Positions 1-5,125 of a stretch of 5,125 nt of DNA are shown here, one piece after another. Below the pieces are notes generated by a model that was given only the letters and a program-made list of their open reading frames with translations, was not told where the DNA came from and did no database searches. A program made the position numbers and the translations under genes. Positions within the stretch are counted from its first letter, which is position 1. Every line of letters begins with the position of its first letter. This DNA is from Myxococcales bacterium (GTDB taxonomy: Bacteria > Myxococcota > Myxococcia > Myxococcales > Anaeromyxobacteraceae), in assembly GCA_021779335.1 (NCBI GenBank), contig JAJYAW010000247.1:1-5125 (forward strand). The letters are read 5' to 3'.

Positions 1-2408
1 CCGTGGCCGGCGACGGGCGCGAGGTGCCGGGGGCGCAGGTGGCGCGCGGCGACCGCTTCGAGGTCTCGGTCCGGCCCTCCGACGGCGAGCAGGCCGGCCC
101 GGCCGGCGGCGCCGCGACCACCGTCGTCAACACGCCGCCCGGGGCGGCGCGGGTGGCCATCGAGCCGCGCCACCCGCGCGGCGGGGACACGCTCCGGCTG
201 GTGGTGCTGGAGCCGCCCGCCGACGCCGACGGCGACCCGGTCCGGCTCGACGTCGCCTGGTTCCGCGAGGGGAAGCCCACCGGGAGCGCCGCCGACACCC
301 TGCCGCCCGGCGCCTTCGCCAAGCACGAGCGGATCCGGGTGGTGGTGACGCCGCGCGACGGCCAGGAGGCCGGCCCGCCCGCCGTCGACGAGGTGGTGGT
401 GGAGAACGCGCCGCCCGGCGCCCCGGTGGTGGCCTTCGACCAGGAGCGCCCGGTGGTCACCGCGCCGCTGCGGGTGGTGGTGAGGACGCCCGCGCCCGAC
501 GCCGACGGCGACCCGCTCCGCTACCGCTACCGCTGGCGGCGCAACGGCTCGCCCGTGCTCATCATGGGCCCGGGGGGCGCCGGCGACTCGTCCTGGACCG
601 AGGCCAACGAGGTGCCGGTCAACCTGCTGGCCAAGGGGCACCGCTGGGACGTCGAGGTGCAGGCCTTCGACGGCGAGGCCTACGGCCCGGCCGGCCGGGC
701 CTCGGTGACCATCGCCAACAGCCCGCCCCGGGCGCCGCGCCTGGCCTTCCTGCCGGCGCGGCCCCGCCGCGTCGACGGGCTGGCGCTGGAGATGACGCAG
801 CCGCCGGACGCCGACGGCGACGTGCTGACCTACCGCTACACCTGGACCCGCGACGGGCAGCGGCTCGACGCGCCGCCCGACCAGGGCCAGATCCCGCGCG
901 GCCTGCCGCGCCGGGGCGAGCGCTGGGGCGTGGAGGTGGTGGCGCTGGACGGGGAGGCCGAGAGCCCGCCGGCGCGCGCCGAGGTGACGGTGGCGGACAC
1001 CGCCCCGGGCGGCGCCGAGCTGGCGCTCTGCGACGGGCCGGTGGAGTCGGGCGCGGTGCCGGAGGTGCGCGTCACGCGCGCCGCCGGCGACGCCGACGGC
1101 GACCAGGTCTCCTACCGCTACGAGTGGAGCCTCAACGGGCAGGTGGTGCCGGGCGCCACCGCGGCCCGCTTCCCGCGGCCGCTCCGCAAGCACGACGTGG
1201 CGTCGGTGCAGGTGACGCCCTGGGACGGCGAGCTGGCCGGCCCGGCCGCCGCCGCGGCCTGCGCCGCCAGGAACACGCCCCCCACCGCGCCCAGGGTGGC
1301 GCTCGATCCGGCGGCGCCCACCGCGCTGACCGGCCTGACGGTGCGGCTGCTGCAGCCGGCCGCCGATCACGACGGCGACCCGGTGTCCTACCGCTACCGC
1401 TGGCGGCGCGACGGGCTGCCCTTCCAGCTCGACGGGCCCATGGCCCCGCCGCGCACGCTGCGCCACGGCGAGGTGTGGCAGGTGGAGGTGGTGCCCGGCG
1501 ACGGCGAGGAGGACGGCGCCCCGGTGGTCCTCTCCGCCGTGGTGGGCAACACGCCCCCGCCCATGCCGGCGGTGGTGGTGAAGCCGCTCTCTCCCACGGT
1601 GGGGCAGCTCCTCACCTGCGAGACGACGGCGCCGGACCGCGACGTCGACCACGAGCCGGTCACCGTCAAGTACCGCTGGTTCAGGAACGGCGTGCTCGCC
1701 CCGCTCTCCGACGGCTCCCCGGTCCTGCCGGCGCAGGTGATCCGGCGCGGCGAGCGCTGGCGCTGCGAGGCCTGGGCCACCGACGGGACCGACGAGTCGA
1801 GCCGGGCCGTGGCCGAGGTCACGGTCCAGGACAGCCCGCCGGGCGCGCCGGAGCTGCTCATCGAGCCGGAGGTGGCGCGGACCGGCGACGCCCTCGCCTG
1901 CCGGGTGGCGGTCCCGGCGGTCGACCCCGACGGCGACGACGTCTCCTACGCCTTCGGCTGGTGGCGCAACGAGAAGCCCGTGCCGCCCGGCGCAGATCCG
2001 GCGGGGCTGCCGGCCCACCTCGCCAGGCGCGGCGACCGCTTCCGGTGCGCCGCCACGCCGAGCGACGGCTCGCTCCAGGGGCCGGCCGCCGCCATCGAGC
2101 GGACCATCTCCAACTCCCCTCCCGGTCCGGCGCGGGTCCACGTCTACGCCGAAGGGGCCAAGCCGGGCCAGCCGCTCCGCTGCGAGGTCGCGGTCAAGGC
2201 CGTGGACCCGGACGGGGACAAGGTCCGCTACCGCTACCGCTGGCAGCGCAACGGGACCGCCCAGCCATTTGCCGAGTCTTCGGAGGAGGTTCCGGCCCGG
2301 CTGCTCAGGCCCGGCGACCGCTGGCGCTGCCTCGTGGTCCCCACCGACGGCGACCTCGACGGCCCCGAGTCCGGCAGCGAGGAGCTCCTGATCGGTGTCG
2401 GGCCATAG
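1..2408 (+). CDS. Large protein of tandem Ig-like repeats, 3' part (5' end outside window)
   Basis: The gene is cut by the window edge: bases 1-2 belong to an upstream codon, and the GTG at 3 lies inside a repeat with no ribosome site or signal peptide, so it is not a credible start. Numbering residues from that GTG, the visible 801 residues are the end of one repeat (1-42) and eight whole units starting at about 43, 135, 239, 332, 424, 516, 610 and 704. Each unit runs N/D-x-(P/A)-P, a beta strand, D-x-D-G-D or a variant, a Y-x-Y-x-W strand, then G-(D/E)-x-W and x-DG(E/S). This reads as an all-beta Ig-like or cadherin-like sandwich. No enzyme motif, transmembrane segment or C-terminal sorting signal is visible; the protein ends soon after the last repeat. 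The role is unknown. Repeat proteins of this style are typically secreted or surface-attached, so an adhesive or structural role is inferred. The coding call is secure, the function is not. Confidence 0.88.
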   Translation, partial: VAGDGREVPGAQVARGDRFEVSVRPSDGEQAGPAGGAATTVVNTPPGAARVAIEPRHPRGGDTLRLVVLEPPADADGDPVRLDVAWFREGKPTGSAADTLPPGAFAKHERIRVVVTPRDGQEAGPPAVDEVVVENAPPGAPVVAFDQERPVVTAPLRVVVRTPAPDADGDPLRYRYRWRRNGSPVLIMGPGGAGDSSWTEANEVPVNLLAKGHRWDVEVQAFDGEAYGPAGRASVTIANSPPRAPRLAFLPARPRRVDGLALEMTQPPDADGDVLTYRYTWTRDGQRLDAPPDQGQIPRGLPRRGERWGVEVVALDGEAESPPARAEVTVADTAPGGAELALCDGPVESGAVPEVRVTRAAGDADGDQVSYRYEWSLNGQVVPGATAARFPRPLRKHDVASVQVTPWDGELAGPAAAAACAARNTPPTAPRVALDPAAPTALTGLTVRLLQPAADHDGDPVSYRYRWRRDGLPFQLDGPMAPPRTLRHGEVWQVEVVPGDGEEDGAPVVLSAVVGNTPPPMPAVVVKPLSPTVGQLLTCETTAPDRDVDHEPVTVKYRWFRNGVLAPLSDGSPVLPAQVIRRGERWRCEAWATDGTDESSRAVAEVTVQDSPPGAPELLIEPEVARTGDALACRVAVPAVDPDGDDVSYAFGWWRNEKPVPPGADPAGLPAHLARRGDRFRCAATPSDGSLQGPAAAIERTISNSPPGPARVHVYAEGAKPGQPLRCEVAVKAVDPDGDKVRYRYRWQRNGTAQPFAESSEEVPARLLRPGDRWRCLVVPTDGDLDGPESGSEELLIGVGP
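3..2405 (+). repeat. Tandem array of about 92-104-residue Ig-like units
   Basis: Units counted from the N-x-P-P hinge start at bases 129, 405, 717, 996, 1272, 1548, 1830 and 2112, with the end of an earlier unit at 3-128. Lengths are 92, 104, 93, 92, 92, 94, 94 and 98 residues; the last figure includes the C-terminal tail. A Trp in the middle strand is present in all eight units (residues 86, 178, 281, 375, 467, 559, 653, 747). The acidic D-x-D-G-D motif is kept in seven of eight; unit 6 has D-R-D-V-D-H instead. Unit 2 is longest because of a Gly-rich insertion after its Y-R-W strand (about residues 185-202). The acidic motif resembles calcium-binding loops of other bacterial surface repeats, but calcium binding is inference. 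Confidence 0.85.
1548..2405 (+). repeat. Last three repeat units carrying a Cys-Trp-Cys pattern
   Basis: Only units 6, 7 and 8 carry a cysteine pair: C539/C588, C633/C682 and C727/C776. In each, the second cysteine is exactly 49 residues after the first, and the conserved Trp (W559, W653, W747) lies exactly 20 after the first and 29 before the second. This is the arrangement of the classical Ig fold, with strand B Cys, strand C Trp and strand F Cys. Earlier units have hydrophobic residues at these places. Disulfide bonding is inferred and fits an exported protein. Confidence 0.75.
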
Positions 2409-2409
2409 A

Positions 2410-2431
2410 GGGACGTGTCGGGGACCGTCCC
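2410..2431 (+). terminator. Possible terminator hairpin after the repeat-protein gene
   Basis: GGGACG (2410-2415) and CGTCCC (2426-2431) can pair as a 6-bp perfect stem with a 10-nt loop, starting two bases after the stop codon. It is followed by AGTTTGA, so the T tract is only three bases. The right arm is also half of a tighter palindrome, GGGAC-C-GTCCC at 2421-2431. The position between a gene end and a promoter supports a terminator or insulating role, but the short T tract makes intrinsic termination uncertain. Confidence 0.4.
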
Positions 2432-2434
2432 AGT

Positions 2435-2463
2435 TTGACCCTCCAGGGGCAATCCCGTATATT
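2435..2463 (+). promoter_or_regulatory. Sigma-70-type promoter for the export operon
   Basis: TTGACC at 2435-2440 is a near-consensus -35 box, and TATATT at 2458-2463 is a near-consensus -10 box. The spacer is exactly 17 bp. The -10 box lies in one of the few AT-rich patches of this very GC-rich window. Transcription would start near 2469-2471, leaving a leader of about 35 nt before the GTG at 2506. It is placed to drive the small secreted protein and probably the barrel and OPX genes downstream. Confidence 0.72.
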
Positions 2464-2494
2464 TGCCAGGCTTTCGCGGGCATGCCGCCCGAGT

Positions 2495-2500
2495 GGGGAG
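2495..2500 (+). promoter_or_regulatory. Ribosome binding site deciding the GTG start at 2506
   Basis: GGGGAG lies five bases before the GTG at 2506. This choice puts a clean signal peptide at the very N-terminus. The in-frame GTG at 2395 would overlap the upstream gene and precede the promoter, and the in-frame ATG at 2482 would add eight residues before the signal peptide. Confidence 0.7.
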
Positions 2501-2505
2501 TCCCA

Positions 2506-3063
2506 GTGAACCGTCTGCTCGTCGTCACCGCGCTCTGCGGCGTCCTGTCATCGCCGGCGACCGCCTCGGCCCAGTCCGCCACCAAGGCCTCCGGCCTCGG
2601 CGACGCGGAGAAGCTGGAGAAGTCGGCCGAGTCCCTCACCCGGATGAAGACGGCGCTGAAGGGCGTGCTCACCCGCGTCGAGGAGGCGCGCAACGAGAAG
2701 GACGTGGTGAAGCTCAACTGCGTCAACGAGAAGCTCACGCAGATCAAGGGGCTCCTCAAGGTGGCGGAGCAGTCGGACATCGCGCTCCACGAGGCCATCG
2801 CCAACAAGGACCCCTCGGCCGACTCCGAGTTCAACAAGATCGGGATCGCCCGCACCAAGGTGGACGGGCTCCGCAACGACGCCGAGCAGTGCATCGGCCA
2901 GCTCGCCTACATCGTGGACGAGAAGACCACCGTCGAGGTGCAGCAGCCGACGGGCCTGCCGAGCTACGAGGGCGACAGCGGCCGGCTGGGCTCCGGCCGC
3001 GCGCCGCCGCCGGCGGCCCCGCCCGTGGTGAGGCCGAAGCCCGCCTCCGCCTACCTGCCGTAG
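2506..3063 (+). CDS. Small secreted helical protein of unknown function
   Basis: This encodes 185 residues. Residues 1-22 form a signal peptide: short MNR head, hydrophobic LLVVTALCGVL, and an A-S-A site before Q23. The mature part is rich in Lys, Glu and Ala and looks mostly helical from about 32 to 137, with heptad-like stretches (about 35-64 and 74-100) that could form a helical hairpin or coiled coil. Two mature cysteines, C72 (LNCVNEK) and C129 (AEQCIG), sit in separate helices and could be disulfide-bonded. After a short T-V-E-V strand the tail (about 147-185) is disordered, rich in Pro, Gly and Ala. I recognise no named family and have only an uncheckable impression of similar hypothetical proteins in myxobacteria. 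It is the first gene after the promoter and 115 bp upstream of the barrel gene, so a periplasmic accessory role in polysaccharide export is a reasonable inference. C11 is not in a lipobox. Confidence 0.85.
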   Translation: MNRLLVVTALCGVLSSPATASAQSATKASGLGDAEKLEKSAESLTRMKTALKGVLTRVEEARNEKDVVKLNCVNEKLTQIKGLLKVAEQSDIALHEAIANKDPSADSEFNKIGIARTKVDGLRNDAEQCIGQLAYIVDEKTTVEVQQPTGLPSYEGDSGRLGSGRAPPPAAPPVVRPKPASAYLP

Positions 3064-3068
3064 CCGCC

Positions 3069-3105
3069 GACCCGGGGATGGGGGCGCCGCAGCCGGCGCC
3101 GGGTC
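3069..3105 (+). other. Intergenic hairpin between the helical-protein and barrel genes (first of two)
   Basis: GGCGCCG (3083-3089) and CGGCGCC (3094-3100) form a perfect 7-bp stem with a CAGC loop. Flanking GACCC (3069-3073) and GGGTC (3101-3105) can extend it by 5 bp, with a 9-nt bulge on the left side. No T tract follows. It may affect mRNA stability or partly reduce read-through into the barrel gene. Confidence 0.5.
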
Positions 3106-3115
3106 CAGATGCGAT

Positions 3116-3139
3116 GCGCGGGCTCCCCCGGGCCCGCGC
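3116..3139 (+). other. Intergenic hairpin between the helical-protein and barrel genes (second of two)
   Basis: GCGCGGGC (3116-3123) and GCCCGCGC (3132-3139) form a perfect 8-bp stem with an 8-nt loop. It begins 10 bases after the first hairpin and ends about 40 bases before the barrel start codon. There is no T tract. I see no separate promoter in 3064-3178, which supports co-transcription. Confidence 0.5.
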
Positions 3140-3178
3140 CACGGACGAAACGCTTCGAGCGCCGAGGGTACGAGAGAC

Positions 3179-4405
3179 ATGTCGACACTGGTCACCAAGC
3201 TGACGTTCGCCGCCATGCTCGCCGGAGCCGCCGCGCCGGCCCTGGCCAACGCCGGCGACGGCATCCGCCTCGGCGGGAGCGAGGGGCGCCTCCACCCCTT
3301 CATCGAGCTCGAGGGGCGCTACGACTCCAACGCCTTCGCGGGCGCCACGCCCGGCGCGGGCGGGGGCGAGGCCGACACCGCCATCCACGTCCGCCCGGGC
3401 CTGACGCTCTCCGTGCCCGGCGACATGACCTCGGTGGACCTCACCGCCAAGCTCGACTGGATCACCACCACCGGCAGCAGCGACGTGGCCAAGAAGCTCG
3501 ACAACACCGTCTACGCCGACGCCGCGCTCGGCATCTCGGTGAACAAGCGGGGCGTGGTCGGGCTCGAGGTCGACGACACCTTCCGGCGCAGCGACCGGCC
3601 GCAGGCGCTCACCATCCCGTTCTCGGTCAGCTCCAACTACAACGTCCTCGACCTGGCCGTGCCCTTCCGGCCGGGCGGCGGCGCCCTGACGCTGCAGCTC
3701 AACGGCGCCTGGATGCTGGAGTCCTTCGAGCCCCGCGACAACACCTACTGCTCCACCAGCCCCGACCCGGCCTGCGACGTCTCCAAGCTCGGCTACAACC
3801 AGGTGGACGCCGGGGCCAGCGTGGCCTGGAAGTTCCTGCCCCGCACCTCGGCCCTCGTCGAGGGCGGCTGGTTCACCCGCAGCCCCAACGACAAGGCCTA
3901 CACGGTCACCGGCGCCCCGTCCGGCTACCGCGTCGCCGCCGGCGTGACCGGCCTCGTCACCCCGCACCTGGCCGCCACCGTGAAGGCCGGCTACGGCGCC
4001 ACCTCCGGCGGGACCACCAACCTGGGCACCTGGCTCGCCACGGTCGAGGGCGAGTGGATGCCCAGCGAGACCTCCAACGTGAAGCTCGGCTACGGGCACG
4101 ACCTCGCGGTCGACCCCTCGGCGCTCTACGCCGACAACCGGATCTCCCTCTCGGCCCGGCAGCTGGTGGCCGGCCGGGTCGTGCTCGGGCTGACCGGCTC
4201 GATGGACCTGCTGGGGTACTCGCCGGGGTCCGACACCACCACCATCCTGCAGGTGTCGCCGTCGGTGGGCGTCGAGGTGACCCGCTGGCTCAAGGGCGAG
4301 CTGGCCTACGCCTACACCGACCGCAAGTCCTCCGCGGCCAGGGCCCTCGCCCTGCTCGACTACAGCAAGAGCGAGATCTGGCTGAAGGCCGTCGCCACCT
4401 ACTGA
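3179..4405 (+). CDS. Outer-membrane beta-barrel protein, likely polysaccharide export porin (Wzp-like)
   Basis: This encodes 408 residues. A signal peptide covers about 1-25 (basic MSTLVTK head, Ala/Leu core, A-L-A or A-N-A cleavage). The mature protein is a run of amphipathic strands and polar turns. By eye I count about 18 strands, from HPFIELEGRYDSN (39-51) to SEIWLKAVATY (398-408). It ends in an aromatic residue (Tyr), as expected for recognition by the BAM barrel-assembly machinery. The opening strand with its R-Y-D-S-N motif resembles putative porins of the BBP2_2 type. C191 and C199 sit in a long loop and could form a small disulfide. In Myxococcus xanthus, 18-strand Wzp barrels are encoded beside short OPX proteins and serve as the outer-membrane exit. 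The OPX gene 76 bp downstream makes that role likely here. A GAGG at 3164-3167, 11 bases before the ATG, is a plausible though distant ribosome site. Barrel class is secure; the exact partner and polymer are inferred. Confidence 0.88.
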   Translation: MSTLVTKLTFAAMLAGAAAPALANAGDGIRLGGSEGRLHPFIELEGRYDSNAFAGATPGAGGGEADTAIHVRPGLTLSVPGDMTSVDLTAKLDWITTTGSSDVAKKLDNTVYADAALGISVNKRGVVGLEVDDTFRRSDRPQALTIPFSVSSNYNVLDLAVPFRPGGGALTLQLNGAWMLESFEPRDNTYCSTSPDPACDVSKLGYNQVDAGASVAWKFLPRTSALVEGGWFTRSPNDKAYTVTGAPSGYRVAAGVTGLVTPHLAATVKAGYGATSGGTTNLGTWLATVEGEWMPSETSNVKLGYGHDLAVDPSALYADNRISLSARQLVAGRVVLGLTGSMDLLGYSPGSDTTTILQVSPSVGVEVTRWLKGELAYAYTDRKSSAARALALLDYSKSEIWLKAVATY

Positions 4406-4428
4406 TCCACCCGCCGCCGCTGCACCGC

Positions 4429-4450
4429 CGAGCCGGGGCCACCCGGCTCG
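4429..4450 (+). other. Strong hairpin between the barrel and OPX genes
   Basis: CGAGCCGGG (4429-4437) and CCCGGCTCG (4442-4450) form a perfect 9-bp GC-rich stem with the loop GCCA. Only a TTT follows, at 4456-4458, inside a second small 4-bp inverted repeat (GCCG 4452-4455, CGGC 4461-4464). The structure sits 24 bases after the barrel stop and about 31 before the OPX start. It could be a weak terminator or an mRNA-stabilising element that sets the ratio of barrel to OPX protein. Confidence 0.5.
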
Positions 4451-4481
4451 CGCCGTTTCACGGCCACCACCCCCGAGCCGC

Positions 4482-5093
4482 ATGCGCCTCCTCCGACTCC
4501 CCTCCGCCCTCGCGGCCCTGACCCTGGCCCTCGGCTGCGCGCCGCGCGCCGTCCAGCCCACCGCCTTCCCGCCCGCGAGCGGCGCCGCGGCGCTGGACCT
4601 GTCGGGCGCCACGCTCGGCTCCGGGGACCTCTTCGAGGTGCGCGTCTTCCAGGAGCCGGAGCTCTCCGGCATCTTCCAGGTCGGGCCGCAGGGCGACGTC
4701 ATCTTCCCGCTCTGCCAGCGGGTGGTGGTGGGCGGCCTGACCGCCAACGCCGCCGCCGAGAAGCTGCGCGCCTGCCTCTCCCAGGGGTTCCTGCGGAACC
4801 CCCAGGTGTCGGTGCTCATCAAGGAGTACAACTCCAAGAAGGTCTTCGTCTTCGGCGAGGTGCAGAAGCCCGGCACCTTCCCCTTCCAGGACGGCATGTC
4901 GATCGTGCAGGCCGTCACCCTGGCCGGCGGCTTCACCCGCAACGCGGCGCAGAACTCCACCTCCATCACCCGGCTCATCGACGGCCAGGAGGTGAAGGTG
5001 AAGGTCAACGTCCAGGACATCGCCCTCGGCAAGGCGCAGAACGTCACGCTCGAGCCGGGCGACATCGTCTACGTCCCGGAGTCGATGTTCTAG
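4482..5093 (+). CDS. Short outer-membrane polysaccharide export (OPX/Wza-family) lipoprotein
   Basis: This encodes 203 residues. The N-terminus is a lipoprotein signal ending in A-L-G-C with C19 as the lipidated residue; Ala at +2 fits outer-membrane rather than inner-membrane retention. A Pro/Ala linker follows. The Poly_export domain covers about 43-114 (start LGSGDLFEVRVFQEPELSG; typical LRNPQVSVLI near its end), with C78 and C98 as a possible disulfide. One SLBB domain covers about 119-199 (VFVFGEVQKPGTF, then AVTLAGGFTRNAA and LEPGDIVYVPE). The chain stops at SMF, just after the SLBB, so the C-terminal amphipathic helix that forms the outer-membrane pore in E. coli Wza is missing. E. coli Wza is nearly twice as long. 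Short forms of this kind (WzaX/EpsY, WzaS, WzaB of M. xanthus) depend on a separate beta-barrel, and one is encoded immediately upstream. The ribosome site is weak (only GAG at 4475-4477), so translation may be modest. Confidence 0.93.
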   Translation: MRLLRLPSALAALTLALGCAPRAVQPTAFPPASGAAALDLSGATLGSGDLFEVRVFQEPELSGIFQVGPQGDVIFPLCQRVVVGGLTANAAAEKLRACLSQGFLRNPQVSVLIKEYNSKKVFVFGEVQKPGTFPFQDGMSIVQAVTLAGGFTRNAAQNSTSITRLIDGQEVKVKVNVQDIALGKAQNVTLEPGDIVYVPESMF

Positions 5094-5125
5094 GCGCGCC
5101 GGGGCCCGGCCCTGGCGGCCGCGCC
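5093..5125 (+). other. GC-rich inverted repeat after the OPX gene, at window edge
   Basis: GGCGCG (5093-5098, including the last base of the stop codon) is complementary to CGCGCC at 5120-5125. The middle contains GGGCCCGGCCC, which allows several alternative folds. It may be a hairpin like those in the other gaps. The window ends here, so neither a T tract nor a downstream gene can be seen. Confidence 0.3.

Noticed and set aside
3..5. GTG at base 3 as the true start of the repeat protein
   Set aside because: It falls within a repeat unit, without a signal peptide or ribosome site; the gene clearly continues upstream.
2395..2505. Upstream GTG at 2395 as start of the small secreted protein
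   Set aside because: It would overlap the end of the upstream gene, lie before the promoter, and bury the signal peptide 37 residues inside. GTG 2506 has a good ribosome site and a proper signal peptide.
1124..2509. A 461-codon + strand open frame overlapping the repeat protein
   Set aside because: It is Arg/Gly/Ala-rich out-of-frame sequence inside a gene whose own frame shows regular conserved repeats.
2536..2538. C11 of the small secreted protein as a lipidation site
   Set aside because: The residues before it are T-A-L, and Leu directly before Cys does not fit a lipobox; a normal A-S-A cleavage site follows.
3069..3139. The tandem hairpins as a classical Rho-independent terminator
   Set aside because: No T tract follows either stem, and no new promoter is visible before the barrel gene, so read-through is more likely.
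3109..4521. A 470-codon + strand open frame overlapping the barrel gene
   Set aside because: Its translation is Arg/His-rich shadow sequence. The alternative frame gives a signal peptide, amphipathic strands and a terminal Tyr.
2831..5065. A 744-codon open frame on the - strand across the three downstream genes
   Set aside because: Long antisense open frames are expected where codon third positions are almost all G or C. Its translation is low-complexity Gly/Ala/Arg/Val sequence with no domain, and it lies opposite genes with clear signal peptides and known folds.
1..5125. CRISPR array, tRNA, rRNA, or insertion sequence
   Set aside because: No regularly spaced direct repeats with unique spacers, no tRNA-like or rRNA-like segment, and no transposase gene or IS ends were seen; the only tandem repetition is the protein repeat array.

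Overview
The DNA is extremely GC-rich, with codon third positions almost always G or C. All convincing genes lie on the + strand. The gene content suggests a myxobacterium-like member of the Myxococcota, of the Anaeromyxobacter kind: Ig-like repeat proteins with DADGD motifs, a short outer-membrane polysaccharide export (OPX) lipoprotein, and a beta-barrel beside it. This placement is an inference from composition and protein style, not from a database match.

Layout. Positions 1-2408 hold the 3' part of a large gene for a protein made almost entirely of tandem Ig-like beta-sandwich repeats of about 92-104 residues. Eight whole units and the end of a ninth are visible. The gap 2409-2505 holds a hairpin and then a strong sigma-70-type promoter (TTGACC, 17-bp spacer, TATATT), so a new transcription unit probably starts here. 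Positions 2506-3063 encode a small secreted, mostly helical protein of unknown function with two mature cysteines and a proline-rich tail. After a 115-bp gap with two strong hairpins, 3179-4405 encodes an outer-membrane beta-barrel protein in which about 18 strands can be counted by eye. After a 76-bp gap with a 9-bp perfect hairpin, 4482-5093 encodes a short OPX lipoprotein with one Poly_export and one SLBB domain, ending without the membrane-spanning C-terminal helix of E. coli Wza. The last 32 bases hold only GC-rich inverted-repeat sequence.

How the genes may work together. A short OPX protein that cannot span the outer membrane, next to a beta-barrel, matches the split exporter known from Myxococcus xanthus, where WzaX/S/B pair with the barrels WzpX/S/B. 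The natural reading is that the barrel is the outer-membrane exit channel for a polysaccharide and the OPX lipoprotein is its periplasmic adaptor. The small helical protein, first in the same likely operon, is the least understood part and may be an accessory of this exporter. The upstream repeat protein looks extracellular and could be a matrix or surface adhesin, but the hairpin and promoter between them suggest it is transcribed separately.
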